From: CAZLYK01 sp964563495
GTDB taxonomy: Bacteria > Acidobacteriota > Blastocatellia > RBC074
NCBI GenBank assembly: GCA_964563495.1
Contig: CAZLYK010000010.1
Coordinates: 4,967-68,966 of the forward strand
Direction: 5' to 3'
DNA: 64,000 bases
Position numbers and translations under genes: made by a program. The notes under the pieces were generated by a model that saw only the letters and a program-made list of their open reading frames with translations, made no database searches and was not told the origin of the DNA. Positions 51,104 to 60,554 of this stretch are shown in pieces; the stretch's first letter is position 1, and each line of letters opens with the position of its first letter.

Positions 51104-52165
51104 CTACTCGGCCATTTTGCAAGATAAATTTTGTTTAGCTTTGCGGGTCTCGGAGAGAGGTTTATAGCGACCGTCGCCGAAGAGCAAGCCGCGCACCAGT
51201 TTTCCGTAATCGCGACCGGAGGTGAAGGCAGGGGACCAGCGTCTGGGCTCGCCCGAGGAGGGATCGAAGGTCAGACCCCACAACGGAGTCAGGGTTTCGA
51301 CCGCCGCGGTAATCCTCATATCGCCAATCGAGTTGGCCTCCCCGTCGATCGGGGCAAGCAGACCGTCGGCAAACCAGTGTAAGATTTCAAACTGGCGCTG
51401 CGCTTCCGGGTTGGCCTGAGCGCCGGCCGGCAGATCGCCGAAGGTCGTTGCATCGGCCGATTCTCCTTCGAGCACGAGGGTGGAGCTCAGCCACGGAACC
51501 TTGATCCCGTCTGAGTACAGACGGCCGCCGGCGATATAGAGCGAGCGCCAGTAGAGCAGCCAGCCGGGCGCCGGCATGATGCGTGAGTGTTCAATCTCGT
51601 GGCCGCGCAGGGCCGTCAGCTGTCTTTGCAGCTCGGTTGCACGGTAATGCTGCCATCCGCCAAAACAGAGATAAAGACTGGAAACGAGCAGGGCCATGCG
51701 AACCGGATTCAATCGCCCGGTGCGGGCGGTCAGGATGACCCCGATCAATAATGTGATCGAGTAGATCGGATCGACAATTCCGATCCAATCCAGCGAGACG
51801 CGGTGATTGGAGAACGGCCAGAAGAGCAGTGTCCCGTAGCTCGTGAACATATCGAGCGGGGCGTGTGTCGCATAGCCGATCATGGCGGCCAGGATGACCG
51901 CGCGTTTGTGAGCGCGAAAGGGCTTGAGCAGGAGAAAAGGCAGCGCTGCAATCAATCCGCCGATCGGGATGAAGATCAGGCTGTGGGTGAAATGGCGATG
52001 AAATATCCAGCTCACGGTCGGGTCGGTCGAAGATCTGATCAAGATATCCAGGTCGGGGATCACGCCTCCGACCGCGCCGATCAGCCCGGCGCCGCGCGGC
52101 AACCGTCGCCCCATGATCGCCTGAGAAGCGGCAGCACCAAGAATACCCTGAGTGATTGAATCCAT
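51104..52165 (-). CDS. YdjM-family membrane-bound metal-dependent hydrolase
   Basis: A 353-residue inner-membrane protein of the LexA-binding YdjM / DUF457 family. It starts with MDSITQGILGAAASQAIMG. Conserved metal-site-like segments are GGVIPDLDIL, HRHFTHSLIFIP and GYATHAPLDMFTSYGT. Four or five membrane helices are in the first 190 residues and a soluble domain is at the C-terminus. The ATG at 52165 follows GGGAGGGCTATCAGA. The reaction is not established for this family. Confidence 0.88.
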   Translation of the reverse strand: MDSITQGILGAAASQAIMGRRLPRGAGLIGAVGGVIPDLDILIRSSTDPTVSWIFHRHFTHSLIFIPIGGLIAALPFLLLKPFRAHKRAVILAAMIGYATHAPLDMFTSYGTLLFWPFSNHRVSLDWIGIVDPIYSITLLIGVILTARTGRLNPVRMALLVSSLYLCFGGWQHYRATELQRQLTALRGHEIEHSRIMPAPGWLLYWRSLYIAGGRLYSDGIKVPWLSSTLVLEGESADATTFGDLPAGAQANPEAQRQFEILHWFADGLLAPIDGEANSIGDMRITAAVETLTPLWGLTFDPSSGEPRRWSPAFTSGRDYGKLVRGLLFGDGRYKPLSETRKAKQNLSCKMAE

Positions 52166-52187
52166 TCTGATAGCCCTCCCGCTTGAG

Positions 52188-52370
52188 AATAGACAGGATG
52201 GACGGGATTTTTGCAAGATTTGACCGGGTCAATTCCGGTCAACCCTCTCCTGGGGAGGAAAATTGCGGGCGGCGATGGCTTTCTGTTAGACTAAATACTC
52301 TTCTCATTAATTTTACCGGGGATCGTCTGGTTCCATCCTGCAAAAATCTTGTTTATCCTGTCGATTCTAT
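52188..52370. repeat. CAGGATT palindromic repeat split by an unrelated stretch
   Basis: One arm at 52188-52246 (AATAGACAGGATGGACGGG...) and the complementary arm at 52335-52370 (ATCCTGCAAAAATCTTG...), with about 90 unrelated bases between. The right arm ends 9 bases before the start codon of the next gene. Confidence 0.75.
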
Positions 52371-52378
52371 CGTTGCTT

Positions 52379-53884
52379 ATGCGCAGGTCAAAATTATTAA
52401 ATGGGCAGCCAGTCGCCGTTATTCTGCTTTTGATTGCCTGCCTGGTTGCGTTTGAGCCGGCGGGACATACGCAGGATGCCGTCGATCCGCGGCGTCTCAG
52501 CGAGCTGCGGCGATTGCGCGACGAAATCAGACTTTCCGATTCGCTCCGCCAATCCGATGTGGTCGCGATTGTCGGCGAACGCGCCGTCATCGAGGCGACA
52601 CAACAACTCGCCGGTTTGGAGATCCTGCTCCCCAAGGGAATGGTCCTGCGCGTGACTTCGGTCGACGCCGAACTAAAACCGGCGGCCGCTGTTTTTAAGA
52701 TCGGCGTCCGGGCGAAATCATCGGTCACCGTTGATCTGCAATTGACCGGCCAGTTGGGAACGGGTGAAGTCGTCGGTGATGTCTTCCGTCTCCCATTTCA
52801 GGTCACCAAAGTCTCGTTGGGGAGTGGCCGGGTTACCTCGATCTTTTTGCGGACCCTGTTCGGGGATTGGCTCTTGCCGAAGAAGTGGAACGAAGAGCTG
52901 CCGCCGTTGGAGCTCCCCCTGGAAGTCTCGGAGGTTTTGCGGCTGCCGGCCAGCCGGCTGGATGTCGCCGGTTCTCTGCCGATGGAGATCGATACGCCAG
53001 CGTATCAAACCCGGCTCGATTTCACGATCACTTCATTCATGGTGCTCGATCGCCGGCTGGTCTTCGGTTTACGACTGATCTCGCCGCAGATTGAGCGCTT
53101 CGACGAATTGCGACAGATCCGCACCTCCTCTTCCGGGGCCAATGATTCCGATCCGGTCCTGCTCGAACGTGAGATCGCCGAACTGAGCCGGAACCTGGAG
53201 GTTGAAGGGGGACTGCGCTTGCGGCTAAGCCGCCGGGTGATCAGCCTCCTGCTCGAACAGATCGCCGCGGCTGAGCAGGCCGATTTCAAGATCAAGCTCA
53301 AACCCGGGCGAATTCGTGCTGAAGCAGTTGAGGCGGTGGTCAAGGTCCTCAATTATACCGATGTCGAAAGCGGCGACGGGCGGGCCGACGTCGAACAGTT
53401 GCAGGTTGAGCAGATCTCAGACGGCAAAGTCAGTTTGCGTCTGCGCGGGCAGGGCGAAATCGACGCGCGTGTCCGCGGCCGTGAGTATGGCATCCCCTAC
53501 CGCTTTTCACCCCATACCAATTTTGCGATAAAAGACAAGGCCCTGCTCTTGCAGTTTGCCGGGGAGGGAGACAATATCTTTTTGAGCGCTCTGCCGGGAT
53601 CGAGGCTGCCGATCGATTTGCGATTGAGCATCAAAGTCGCCGGGCGCCAGCTCGGCATCAATCGCAAGATAGAAGTTCAGGCGGATCGATGGTTGAAACG
53701 GATCGAGCTCCCCAATTTCCTGGACCGCGAGATTCCACTGCCCCGCAAATTAGAGGTCGATGCGGGCGGCAACCTGTACATGACCGGGAAACAGAAACTC
53801 AATTATCATTTATTCGGATTGCGGTTCAGAGCAGTTGAAGATGTTGTCGACATCGCCGCCGATGTCGCGGTTTCGGCGCGTTGA
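52379..53884 (+). CDS. exported protein of unknown function
   Basis: A 501-residue protein with an N-terminal hydrophobic segment (VAVILLLIACLVAFEP, residues 13-28) and then a long, mostly beta-like sequence without recognisable motif. The start is ATG at 52379; no ribosome binding site is visible and a palindromic repeat occupies the bases just upstream. It precedes two MacB-type permease genes by 56 bases on the same strand, so it may work with them. I do not recognise the family. Confidence 0.65.
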   Translation: MRRSKLLNGQPVAVILLLIACLVAFEPAGHTQDAVDPRRLSELRRLRDEIRLSDSLRQSDVVAIVGERAVIEATQQLAGLEILLPKGMVLRVTSVDAELKPAAAVFKIGVRAKSSVTVDLQLTGQLGTGEVVGDVFRLPFQVTKVSLGSGRVTSIFLRTLFGDWLLPKKWNEELPPLELPLEVSEVLRLPASRLDVAGSLPMEIDTPAYQTRLDFTITSFMVLDRRLVFGLRLISPQIERFDELRQIRTSSSGANDSDPVLLEREIAELSRNLEVEGGLRLRLSRRVISLLLEQIAAAEQADFKIKLKPGRIRAEAVEAVVKVLNYTDVESGDGRADVEQLQVEQISDGKVSLRLRGQGEIDARVRGREYGIPYRFSPHTNFAIKDKALLLQFAGEGDNIFLSALPGSRLPIDLRLSIKVAGRQLGINRKIEVQADRWLKRIELPNFLDREIPLPRKLEVDAGGNLYMTGKQKLNYHLFGLRFRAVEDVVDIAADVAVSAR

Positions 53885-53940
53885 AGCCCGTCGCCTTCAA
53901 ATCTGTATCCGGTCAATCCCGCTTGACGTCATAAGAACGT

Positions 53941-55176
53941 ATGAATTTTTCCGAGACTATTAAACTTGCTTTTGATTCGATCTGGGCTCACAAGCTGCGC
54001 TCGGCCTTGACACTGCTTGGCATGATCATCGGGGTGACGGCCGTGGTCGTCGTCGTTTCACTGATTCAGGGCTTCAATCGATATGTCGATGAAAAGATCG
54101 CGGGAATCGGCGCCAAATCTTTCAGCGTTCGCCGGTTCAGTTTTGAAGACTGGCGGAACACCGACTCGATCGCTGAAGCGCAGCGGCGCAATAAAGACCT
54201 GACTCTCGACGATTACGAATATTTGCGCGAACGCGTCACGCTGGTCAGAGATCTCGGCGCCAAGGCCATGATGTCGCCCTCGAACGTCAAGCGCGGCAAT
54301 GAGTCGATGGAATCGGTCGGCGTCGACGGCGCGACGGCCAACTGCGCGGAGGTGGATAATGTGGATGTCGCCGAGGGGCGCTATTTCACCAGCAATGAGA
54401 ACGACTCGGCCCTCAATGTCGCCTTTCTCGGCTCGGATGTCGCGACCAAGCTCTTTCCGAACACCAACCCGATCGGCCAGGAGCTGACGATCAGAGGATT
54501 GCCCTATCGGGTCGTCGGAGTCGCCGCCGCCAAAGGGACGATCTTCGGCATGCCGCAGGATGTCTATATCAATCTGCCGCTCAAGACTTATATCAAGAAT
54601 TTCGGGCCGGCCGTCCGCCAGCGCAGCTTATATATGGTCGGCACGGCAAAATCCGACGACCAATTCAGCGAGGCGGTCGAAGAGGTCCGCGCATTATTGC
54701 GCGTCCGGCGCGGTTTGAAATACGGTGAGAAGGACAATTTTGGAATAAATACGCCCGATGCGATTATGGGCGCGCGCGATCGCCTGCTCGGCCCGATCTT
54801 TATCGTGGCGATCGCCGTCCCGGCAATCGCCCTGGTCGTCGGCGGCATCGTGATTATGAACATCATGCTGGTTTCGGTGACCGAGAGGACGAAAGAGATA
54901 GGGATCCGCAAGAGCCTCGGAGCCCGCCGCATGGACATTCTCAGACAGTTCCTGATCGAATCGATTACGCTTTCGGCGATCGGCGGGGCGGTCGGAGTTT
55001 TTATCGCCTGGGTGACGGGGCAGATTCTGACAGCGGTCTTCTTTCCCACTTATCTCTCGATCTCTGCGGTCGTGGTTGCGGTCACGGTCTCGGGTTTTGT
55101 CGGCGTCCTTTCCGGGATTCTCCCGGCGCGCAAGGCCGCCACACTGGACCCGATCGAAGCGTTGAGATCCGAATAA
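53941..55176 (+). CDS. MacB-type ABC transporter permease (1)
   Basis: A 411-residue permease of the MacB/FtsX class: one N-terminal helix (about residues 20-42), a periplasmic core domain, then three helices at the C-terminus. The conserved segment NIMLVSVTERTKEIGIRKSLGARR is present near residue 305. No ATP-binding protein gene and no adaptor gene is next to it. A second, related permease follows after 18 bases. Such unaccompanied tandem permeases are typical of Acidobacteriota; export of peptides or toxic compounds is the family role. Confidence 0.9.
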   Translation: MNFSETIKLAFDSIWAHKLRSALTLLGMIIGVTAVVVVVSLIQGFNRYVDEKIAGIGAKSFSVRRFSFEDWRNTDSIAEAQRRNKDLTLDDYEYLRERVTLVRDLGAKAMMSPSNVKRGNESMESVGVDGATANCAEVDNVDVAEGRYFTSNENDSALNVAFLGSDVATKLFPNTNPIGQELTIRGLPYRVVGVAAAKGTIFGMPQDVYINLPLKTYIKNFGPAVRQRSLYMVGTAKSDDQFSEAVEEVRALLRVRRGLKYGEKDNFGINTPDAIMGARDRLLGPIFIVAIAVPAIALVVGGIVIMNIMLVSVTERTKEIGIRKSLGARRMDILRQFLIESITLSAIGGAVGVFIAWVTGQILTAVFFPTYLSISAVVVAVTVSGFVGVLSGILPARKAATLDPIEALRSE

Positions 55177-55194
55177 GGGTTGATTAGATAGCTT

Positions 55195-56454
55195 ATGAAA
55201 ATACTTCACAGTGACATCTATGAAAATCTGAGGATGGCGTTGACCACGCTCAAGGAGAATAAGCTGCGCTCGTTTCTGACCGTGCTCGGCGTGGTGATCG
55301 GCGTCTGGACGGTCATGGCCATCGCCTCGATTATCAGCGGAATCGACTATGCCGTGACCAAGGAGATCGAATCGTTTGGCACCAATTCGATCTTCCTCTA
55401 CAAATTCGACCGCGGCGTTCGGTTTGGTCCGCCGACGCGCGAGGAGCGCATGCGCAAGAATCTGACCTATGACGACGCTATCGCCATCTCCCAGTTGCCG
55501 ACCGTCAGCCTCGCCGTCCCGCTCCTCAATATCACCAATGATTACTTCGGTCGCAAGATCTCCGTCAAAGGCGGAGGCAAAGAGTCCGCCGCTGTCATCT
55601 TGCAAGGGACGCTTCCCGAATACGAGAACGCCGGCATCTGGCTCGTCTCGTCCGGCCGGTTTTTCACCAGGCAAGAGAACGATACCCGTGACGAAGTCTG
55701 TGTCATCGGCGCTTCGGTCGCCGAGCAGTTCTTTCCATTTCTCAACCCGCTCGATAAGTTCATCACGATCGGCGGGCGCGAGTTCCGTGTAATCGGGATC
55801 CTCGAAAAACGCGAGCAGCTCTTTGGAGGAGGCGAGGGCAGTAACGATCAGAACAATATCATCCTTGTTCCTTACGGTGTCGCGCAGAAGCTCAAGCCCA
55901 ACGCCGAGGACGTCTTCATCCTGGCGGTCGCCAGGCCGGGATTCCTCACCCAGGCCCTTGACGACGTGACCAACCTCCTGCGGATCCGCCGTCAGGTTGC
56001 GTTTGATAAACCGAACAACTTCGGCATCTCGACCGCCGATTCAATTATCGATACTTTCCGGTCGATCACGCTCGGCGTGGCGATCGCCATGATCGCCATC
56101 TCGTCGGTCGGTCTCATGGTCGGAGGGATCGGCGTCATGAACATCATGCTGGTCAGTGTCACCGAGCGCACGCGCGAGATCGGCATTCGCAAGGCGATTG
56201 GCGGGCGTCGACGCGACATTATGTGGCAATTCCTGATTGAGGCCATGACACTGACCGGGGTTGGCGGGTTGATCGGGCTGGGGATCGGCTGGCTGACAAC
56301 GCTGCTGATTCGTCTGATCGTGCCTTCTTATGTGCCGCTCTGGGCGCCGGTGGCCGGTTTTATTTCAAGCGTCGGGATCGGTCTGATCTTCGGCCTCTGG
56401 CCCGCCTGGAAAGCCGCCCGCCTTGATCCGATCGTCGCCCTCCGTTATGAGTGA
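55195..56454 (+). CDS. MacB-type ABC transporter permease (2)
   Basis: A 419-residue paralogue of the preceding gene with the same topology: N-terminal helix in LRSFLTVLGVVIGVWTVMAIASI, a periplasmic domain, and the NIMLVSVTERTREIGIRKAIGGRR segment near residue 318. The two may form a heterodimer that shares an ATPase encoded elsewhere. It ends 25 bases before the SH3 gene. Confidence 0.9.
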   Translation: MKILHSDIYENLRMALTTLKENKLRSFLTVLGVVIGVWTVMAIASIISGIDYAVTKEIESFGTNSIFLYKFDRGVRFGPPTREERMRKNLTYDDAIAISQLPTVSLAVPLLNITNDYFGRKISVKGGGKESAAVILQGTLPEYENAGIWLVSSGRFFTRQENDTRDEVCVIGASVAEQFFPFLNPLDKFITIGGREFRVIGILEKREQLFGGGEGSNDQNNIILVPYGVAQKLKPNAEDVFILAVARPGFLTQALDDVTNLLRIRRQVAFDKPNNFGISTADSIIDTFRSITLGVAIAMIAISSVGLMVGGIGVMNIMLVSVTERTREIGIRKAIGGRRRDIMWQFLIEAMTLTGVGGLIGLGIGWLTTLLIRLIVPSYVPLWAPVAGFISSVGIGLIFGLWPAWKAARLDPIVALRYE

Positions 56455-56479
56455 TTCGCCAGAGAAAGGAATTTGTCTA

Positions 56480-56956
56480 ATGACTATCGATCTGCCCTTA
56501 GCCGAGCGCGAGAATGTTAATTCGAAATGGCTTTCCGGGTTCGTGACGGGTGATGCCGACAAGAAAATCGAGACGATCAACCATTTTCTGGTTGGAAGAG
56601 ATATCAGTATCTTTCTTTCCGGCTTGATTATCGGCGTGATATTTACTCTCTTCGGCTGGTGGTACCGGGGAGGTGTCGGGATGCCGACTTTTTTCAGCGG
56701 CTCGAGCATCATCCCGGAACGCAGACCCTCGCCGACGCCGGGCATCGTCACCGGACAATATGGGACCTTCAGGGTGAGAGCCACAAATGTCTATTTGCGC
56801 AGGTGCCCCGGATTCGAATGTGAGCCGGTCACCATGCTGCAGCGGGGCGAGAACGTCACTTTTTTGGGTGAGAGAGACTTCATCAGCGGGCAGGAATGGT
56901 ACTACGTTCGCGCCGGCTCGCGCGAAGGATGGGTCAGCCGCTATTACCTCGATTGA
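56480..56956 (+). CDS. membrane-anchored SH3-domain protein
   Basis: A 158-residue protein with one membrane helix (residues 43-61, ISIFLSGLIIGVIFTLFGW) and a C-terminal bacterial SH3 domain (about 93-156: ATNVYLRRCPGFECEPVTMLQRGENVTFLGER...GWVSRYYLD). Bacterial SH3 domains often bind cell-wall peptides. The ATG at 56480 follows AAAGGA at 8 bases; an ATG at 56447 would overlap the permease stop. It is the last gene of the 52379-56956 group. Confidence 0.82.
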   Translation: MTIDLPLAERENVNSKWLSGFVTGDADKKIETINHFLVGRDISIFLSGLIIGVIFTLFGWWYRGGVGMPTFFSGSSIIPERRPSPTPGIVTGQYGTFRVRATNVYLRRCPGFECEPVTMLQRGENVTFLGERDFISGQEWYYVRAGSREGWVSRYYLD

Positions 56957-56959
56957 AGA

Positions 56960-56985
56960 ACAGAGAGGTCAATCCTCTCTATTTC
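56960..56985. repeat. short palindromic repeat between SH3 and lysoplasmalogenase genes
   Basis: CAGAGAGGTCAATCCTCTCTATTT: a reduced copy of the family. On the minus strand AAATAGAGAGGATTGACC begins with the TAG stop codon of the lysoplasmalogenase gene. Confidence 0.7.
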
Positions 56986-57725
56986 TCCCCGAGCTTTTCC
57001 CGCAAAAAGCCGATCGCTATCCCATACTGACCCAGATAATAAGTCCCCCAGACCAGATAATCGCGCATCGGGACGCCGCCCTTGAATTTGTTGGCGGCGA
57101 TGATCGAGTCGGAGATCAGGAAGAGGATCGCCCCGAGCCAGACCCAGGGCCCGGAAAACCTGGCGAAGATCGCCGTCACGACCATGACCGTGATGGCGCA
57201 GACGTAAAGCATGACCGACTTGGCGAAAGCGCTCAGGCTGGGCGCGAGCCAGTTGGCGAGCATGAGGCTGTAGATCAAGACGGCCGCCGCGAGCAGCATC
57301 TGTCGCCCCGAAGGCCTGAGCGGGCGCTGCCAGTTTCTGACAAAGAGCAGGATGTAGATGAAGTGCGCGACCAGAAATGAGAGCAAGCCTTGAAGAAAGA
57401 ACTTGACCGGGTCGAGATCCAGCAGGATGTCGCCGAGGCACGAAAAACCGAGGGCCGTGCCGAGGATCAGGTTATCACGGTCTCTCAGGAGGTTGGTGTA
57501 TCGGGCGAAACCGGATGGTTGATTGAGCGGCTCGCGCAGCAGCCGGAATGCCAGTATCGCCAGAGGCGCGATGCTGAGAGCCTTGAACACCACCCTGCCG
57601 GGAAACGGCTGCCGGCCCATGGTGGCGAAATAGATCACGCTGCAGACAATCGAGACGAGCAGCAAGAATCGATCCGATCCGCCAAAATTGCGCAATCGTC
57701 CGAAGGTCAGAGCCTCAGTGCTCAT
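56979..57725 (-). CDS. lysoplasmalogenase-family (YhhN/TMEM86) membrane protein
   Basis: A 248-residue protein with about eight membrane helices of the YhhN family. The motifs GFSCLGDILLDLD (about residue 95) and ILFLISDSIIAANKF (about residue 203) carry the conserved acidic residues of this family, whose members cleave the vinyl ether of lysoplasmalogens. The role in bacteria is uncertain. Its TAG stop is within a short palindromic repeat, and it is convergent with the SH3 gene. Confidence 0.88.
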   Translation of the reverse strand: MSTEALTFGRLRNFGGSDRFLLLVSIVCSVIYFATMGRQPFPGRVVFKALSIAPLAILAFRLLREPLNQPSGFARYTNLLRDRDNLILGTALGFSCLGDILLDLDPVKFFLQGLLSFLVAHFIYILLFVRNWQRPLRPSGRQMLLAAAVLIYSLMLANWLAPSLSAFAKSVMLYVCAITVMVVTAIFARFSGPWVWLGAILFLISDSIIAANKFKGGVPMRDYLVWGTYYLGQYGIAIGFLREKLGEK

Positions 57726-57739
57726 GGTTCATCTCCCGT

Positions 57740-58714
57740 CTATTTTTCTGGAATGAGCAACACCTTACCAGTAGTCTTTTTTGCTTCGAGTTGCCGGTGC
57801 GATTCGGCAGCTTCGGCCAGTGGGAAGGTCATTTCGACGCGCAGCTTCAATTGGCCCGACTTGATCCAGTTGAAGAGGTCGCCGGACCGCCAATTGAGCT
57901 CTTCGCGTGTGGCGGCGTAATGCGCCAGGCTCGGGCGCGTCAGAAATAACGATCCTTTCTGCGCCAGGAGCGCCGGATCGAAGGCGGGGACAGGGCCGCT
58001 CGATTGCCCGAAGAGCGCCATCATCCCTCGCGGAGCCAGGGAATTGAGGCCTTTCAGAAAAGTCGACTGACCGACTGAGTCATAGACTACATCTACCCCT
58101 CGCCCACCGGTCAATCGCCGCGTCTCCTGCTCGAAATCCTGTTGGGTGTAGATGATCAGGTCATCGGCGCCGGCTTCGCGCGCCAGTTGAGCCTTGGCTT
58201 CGGTCGAAACGGAGCCGATCGCCCTTGCCCCGATGCGTTTGACCATCTGTACCAGGAGCAAGCCCACGCCGCCCGCCGCCGCGTGAATCAAAGCCGTCTG
58301 ACCTGCCTTGAGCGGATAGACAGAGGTCGTCAGATAGTGCGCGGTCATCCCCTGCAGCATGGCCGCGGCCGCTCTCCGTGAATCGATGCCGTCCGGCACT
58401 TTGACCAGCTTCCACGCCGGCACGACCGCGAATTCGGCGTATCCGCCCAGATGCATGGCATATGCGACTCGATCCCCGGCGGCGAGGTCCGTGACCTCAG
58501 GCCCGAGCGCTTCGACCACGCCGGCGGCCTCCATCCCGGGAATGAAAGGGCGCGGTAATGGATAAAGTCCGGTGCGGTGATAAACGTCGATGTAATTGAG
58601 ACCGATCGCCTCGATCCTGACCAACGCCTCGCCCGCCTTCGGCTCCGGACGTTCGGTCTCACGATAATTCAAGACTTCGGGCCCGCCGCAGTTCTCGACG
58701 ATGATCGCTTTCAT
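57740..58714 (-). CDS. quinone oxidoreductase (zeta-crystallin family)
   Basis: A 324-residue NADPH:quinone oxidoreductase of the MDR superfamily, zinc-free. The N-terminus MKAIIVENCGGPEVLNYRE is typical, IHAAAGGVGLLLVQMVKRIGA is the NADPH-binding loop, and GGRGVDVVYDSVGQSTF follows. The ATG at 58714 follows GGAGGATT. It starts 14 bases after the lysoplasmalogenase start region is passed on the same strand, so both may be co-transcribed. The stop (AAATAGACGGG) resembles the outer end of the repeat. Confidence 0.92.
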   Translation of the reverse strand: MKAIIVENCGGPEVLNYRETERPEPKAGEALVRIEAIGLNYIDVYHRTGLYPLPRPFIPGMEAAGVVEALGPEVTDLAAGDRVAYAMHLGGYAEFAVVPAWKLVKVPDGIDSRRAAAAMLQGMTAHYLTTSVYPLKAGQTALIHAAAGGVGLLLVQMVKRIGARAIGSVSTEAKAQLAREAGADDLIIYTQQDFEQETRRLTGGRGVDVVYDSVGQSTFLKGLNSLAPRGMMALFGQSSGPVPAFDPALLAQKGSLFLTRPSLAHYAATREELNWRSGDLFNWIKSGQLKLRVEMTFPLAEAAESHRQLEAKKTTGKVLLIPEK

Positions 58715-58803
58715 AATCCTCCGGGTATCGCAAAGGTTGAAAATCCGAGCCATTGTACTTGCTCGAATAATGGTTGGCCAGATCTTGAGCGGCGGGGAAG
58801 AAG

Positions 58804-58905
58804 AATAGACAGGATTGACAGGACTCTAGCAGGATTAAACAGGATTAAAGGCAAGGCGGGGAAATCTTGTTTAATCCTGCCAGAGTCCTGTCAATCCTGT
58901 CGATT
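58804..58905. repeat. CAGGATT palindromic repeat between quinone oxidoreductase and APC permease genes
   Basis: Full palindrome with arms of about 45 bp and centre around AAGGCAAGGCGGGG. On the minus strand it supplies NRQD and TGA at the 3' end of the permease gene. Confidence 0.92.
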
Positions 58906-60426
58906 TAAAAGGTGACTGTGTTTGCGGCTGTAACCGAAATAGATCGCGAATCCGATGAGCAGCCAGATGATCAGTCTCAGCCAGGTGTCCAGCGGCAGGC
59001 TGACCATGAGGAACAACGAGAGGAGAATTCCCATCAAGGGGACGAACGGAACCCACGGGGTTTTGAAAGGCCGCTCTATGTCAGGGCGTTTGATTCGCAA
59101 CACCCAGACGCCGGCGCAGACGATGGTGAAAGCGAGCAATGTCCCGATGCTGACCAGTTCGCCCAGGACACTGATCGGGAAGAGCCCGGCAAAGATCGCG
59201 ACGAAGCTGCCGACGGTGATCGATGAGATCCACGGCGTGCGGAAACGCGGATGGACCGCGCCGGCCCAGGGCGGCAACAATCCATCGCGCGACATGGTAT
59301 AGAAGATCCTCGATTGCCCCATGAGCGTGACAAGCATGACCGTACTCAATCCCGCGAGCGTCCCGCACTTGACCAGCAGGCTGCCCCAATGCACGCCGGC
59401 GACATCGATCGCCAGCGCCACCGGTGCCGCTACGTTCAATTGCTTGTAATTGACTACGCCGGTCAGGGCCGCCGTCACTCCCAGAAACAAGAGCGTACAG
59501 ATGGCGAGCGAGCCCAGGATTCCGATCGGCATATCGCGCTGAGGGTTGCGCGCCTCTTGTGCGGCAGTCGAAACCGCGTCAAAGCCGATATAGGCAAAGA
59601 AAATCACCGCGGCGCCGCGTGCCACGCCCGACCATCCATAACCTCCGAAGCCTCCATTGTTCTCCGGCATAAACGGGAACCAATTGTTCATGGCCACGTT
59701 CGGGTTCCTCCAGAGAAATGCCGCAGCGATGAGGATAAAGACGAGAATCGTGACCACCTTGATAAAGACGACGACGACGTTGAGGTTGGCCGATTCCCTC
59801 ACGCCCACGACCAGGATCGCCGTCACCAGGCAGATCGAGAGAAAAGCCGGCAGATTGAAGATGGCGGTCGCGTGCGGCAGCGTCTCGGGGCCGATCCCGG
59901 CAGCGTTGAGCAACGGAGCGACCGTGGTCAGCACCTCCCATCGACCGTGGTAAAAGACGAGCTCCCTTCCCGGCGTATCGATTATCTGCGGCGGGAGGTG
60001 AATTCCGAAATCCTGCAACAGGCTGACGATCGTGCCGCTCCAGCCGGAAGCGACCGTTGCGGCGCTGAACGCGTATTCGAGCACCAGGTCCCAGCCGATG
60101 ATCCAGGCAAAGATTTCACCGAGTGTCGCATAACCATAGGTGTAGGCCGATCCCGAGATCGGGATCATGGCCGAGAATTCGGCGTAGCAGAGCCCGGCAA
60201 AGGCGCATCCCAGGCCGGCCAGCAGGAACGAGAGCATGATCGCGGGTCCGGCATATTGTGCGGCGGCCGAGCCGGTGATCACGAAAATACCGGCGCCGAT
60301 TACCGCCCCGACACCGAGCGAGATCAGGTTGAATGAGCCGAGCGTGCGAACCAGGTTGTGATCGCCTTCGGCGCGCCCTTCGGCGAGTAGCTGATTGAGC
60401 GGCTTGGTTGCCAGCAGCTTTGACAT
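58891..60426 (-). CDS. APC-family amino acid permease
   Basis: A 511-residue permease with twelve or more membrane helices. SLGVGAVIGAGIFVITGSAAAQYAGPA is the first substrate-binding helix of the APC family, FAYIGFDAVSTAAQEARNPQRDMPIGI the sixth-helix region, and the sequence resembles cationic amino acid transporter-like YfnA/CAT proteins. The ATG at 60426 is used. The C-terminal NRQD and stop belong to the palindromic repeat. A LytTR two-component pair lies upstream on the same strand. Confidence 0.92.
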   Translation of the reverse strand: MSKLLATKPLNQLLAEGRAEGDHNLVRTLGSFNLISLGVGAVIGAGIFVITGSAAAQYAGPAIMLSFLLAGLGCAFAGLCYAEFSAMIPISGSAYTYGYATLGEIFAWIIGWDLVLEYAFSAATVASGWSGTIVSLLQDFGIHLPPQIIDTPGRELVFYHGRWEVLTTVAPLLNAAGIGPETLPHATAIFNLPAFLSICLVTAILVVGVRESANLNVVVVFIKVVTILVFILIAAAFLWRNPNVAMNNWFPFMPENNGGFGGYGWSGVARGAAVIFFAYIGFDAVSTAAQEARNPQRDMPIGILGSLAICTLLFLGVTAALTGVVNYKQLNVAAPVALAIDVAGVHWGSLLVKCGTLAGLSTVMLVTLMGQSRIFYTMSRDGLLPPWAGAVHPRFRTPWISSITVGSFVAIFAGLFPISVLGELVSIGTLLAFTIVCAGVWVLRIKRPDIERPFKTPWVPFVPLMGILLSLFLMVSLPLDTWLRLIIWLLIGFAIYFGYSRKHSHLLNRQD

Positions 60427-60554
60427 AGGATCTTCTCCGCTTGTTGATAGATTGATCGAGACGGATCCTAGCGGAGAGGCGGCCGGGGACGAAGAATTAT
60501 GTGACGGGCCGGCGGCAGGATGTGACGAACCGGCGTCCGGCGTGACGGGCGGCC

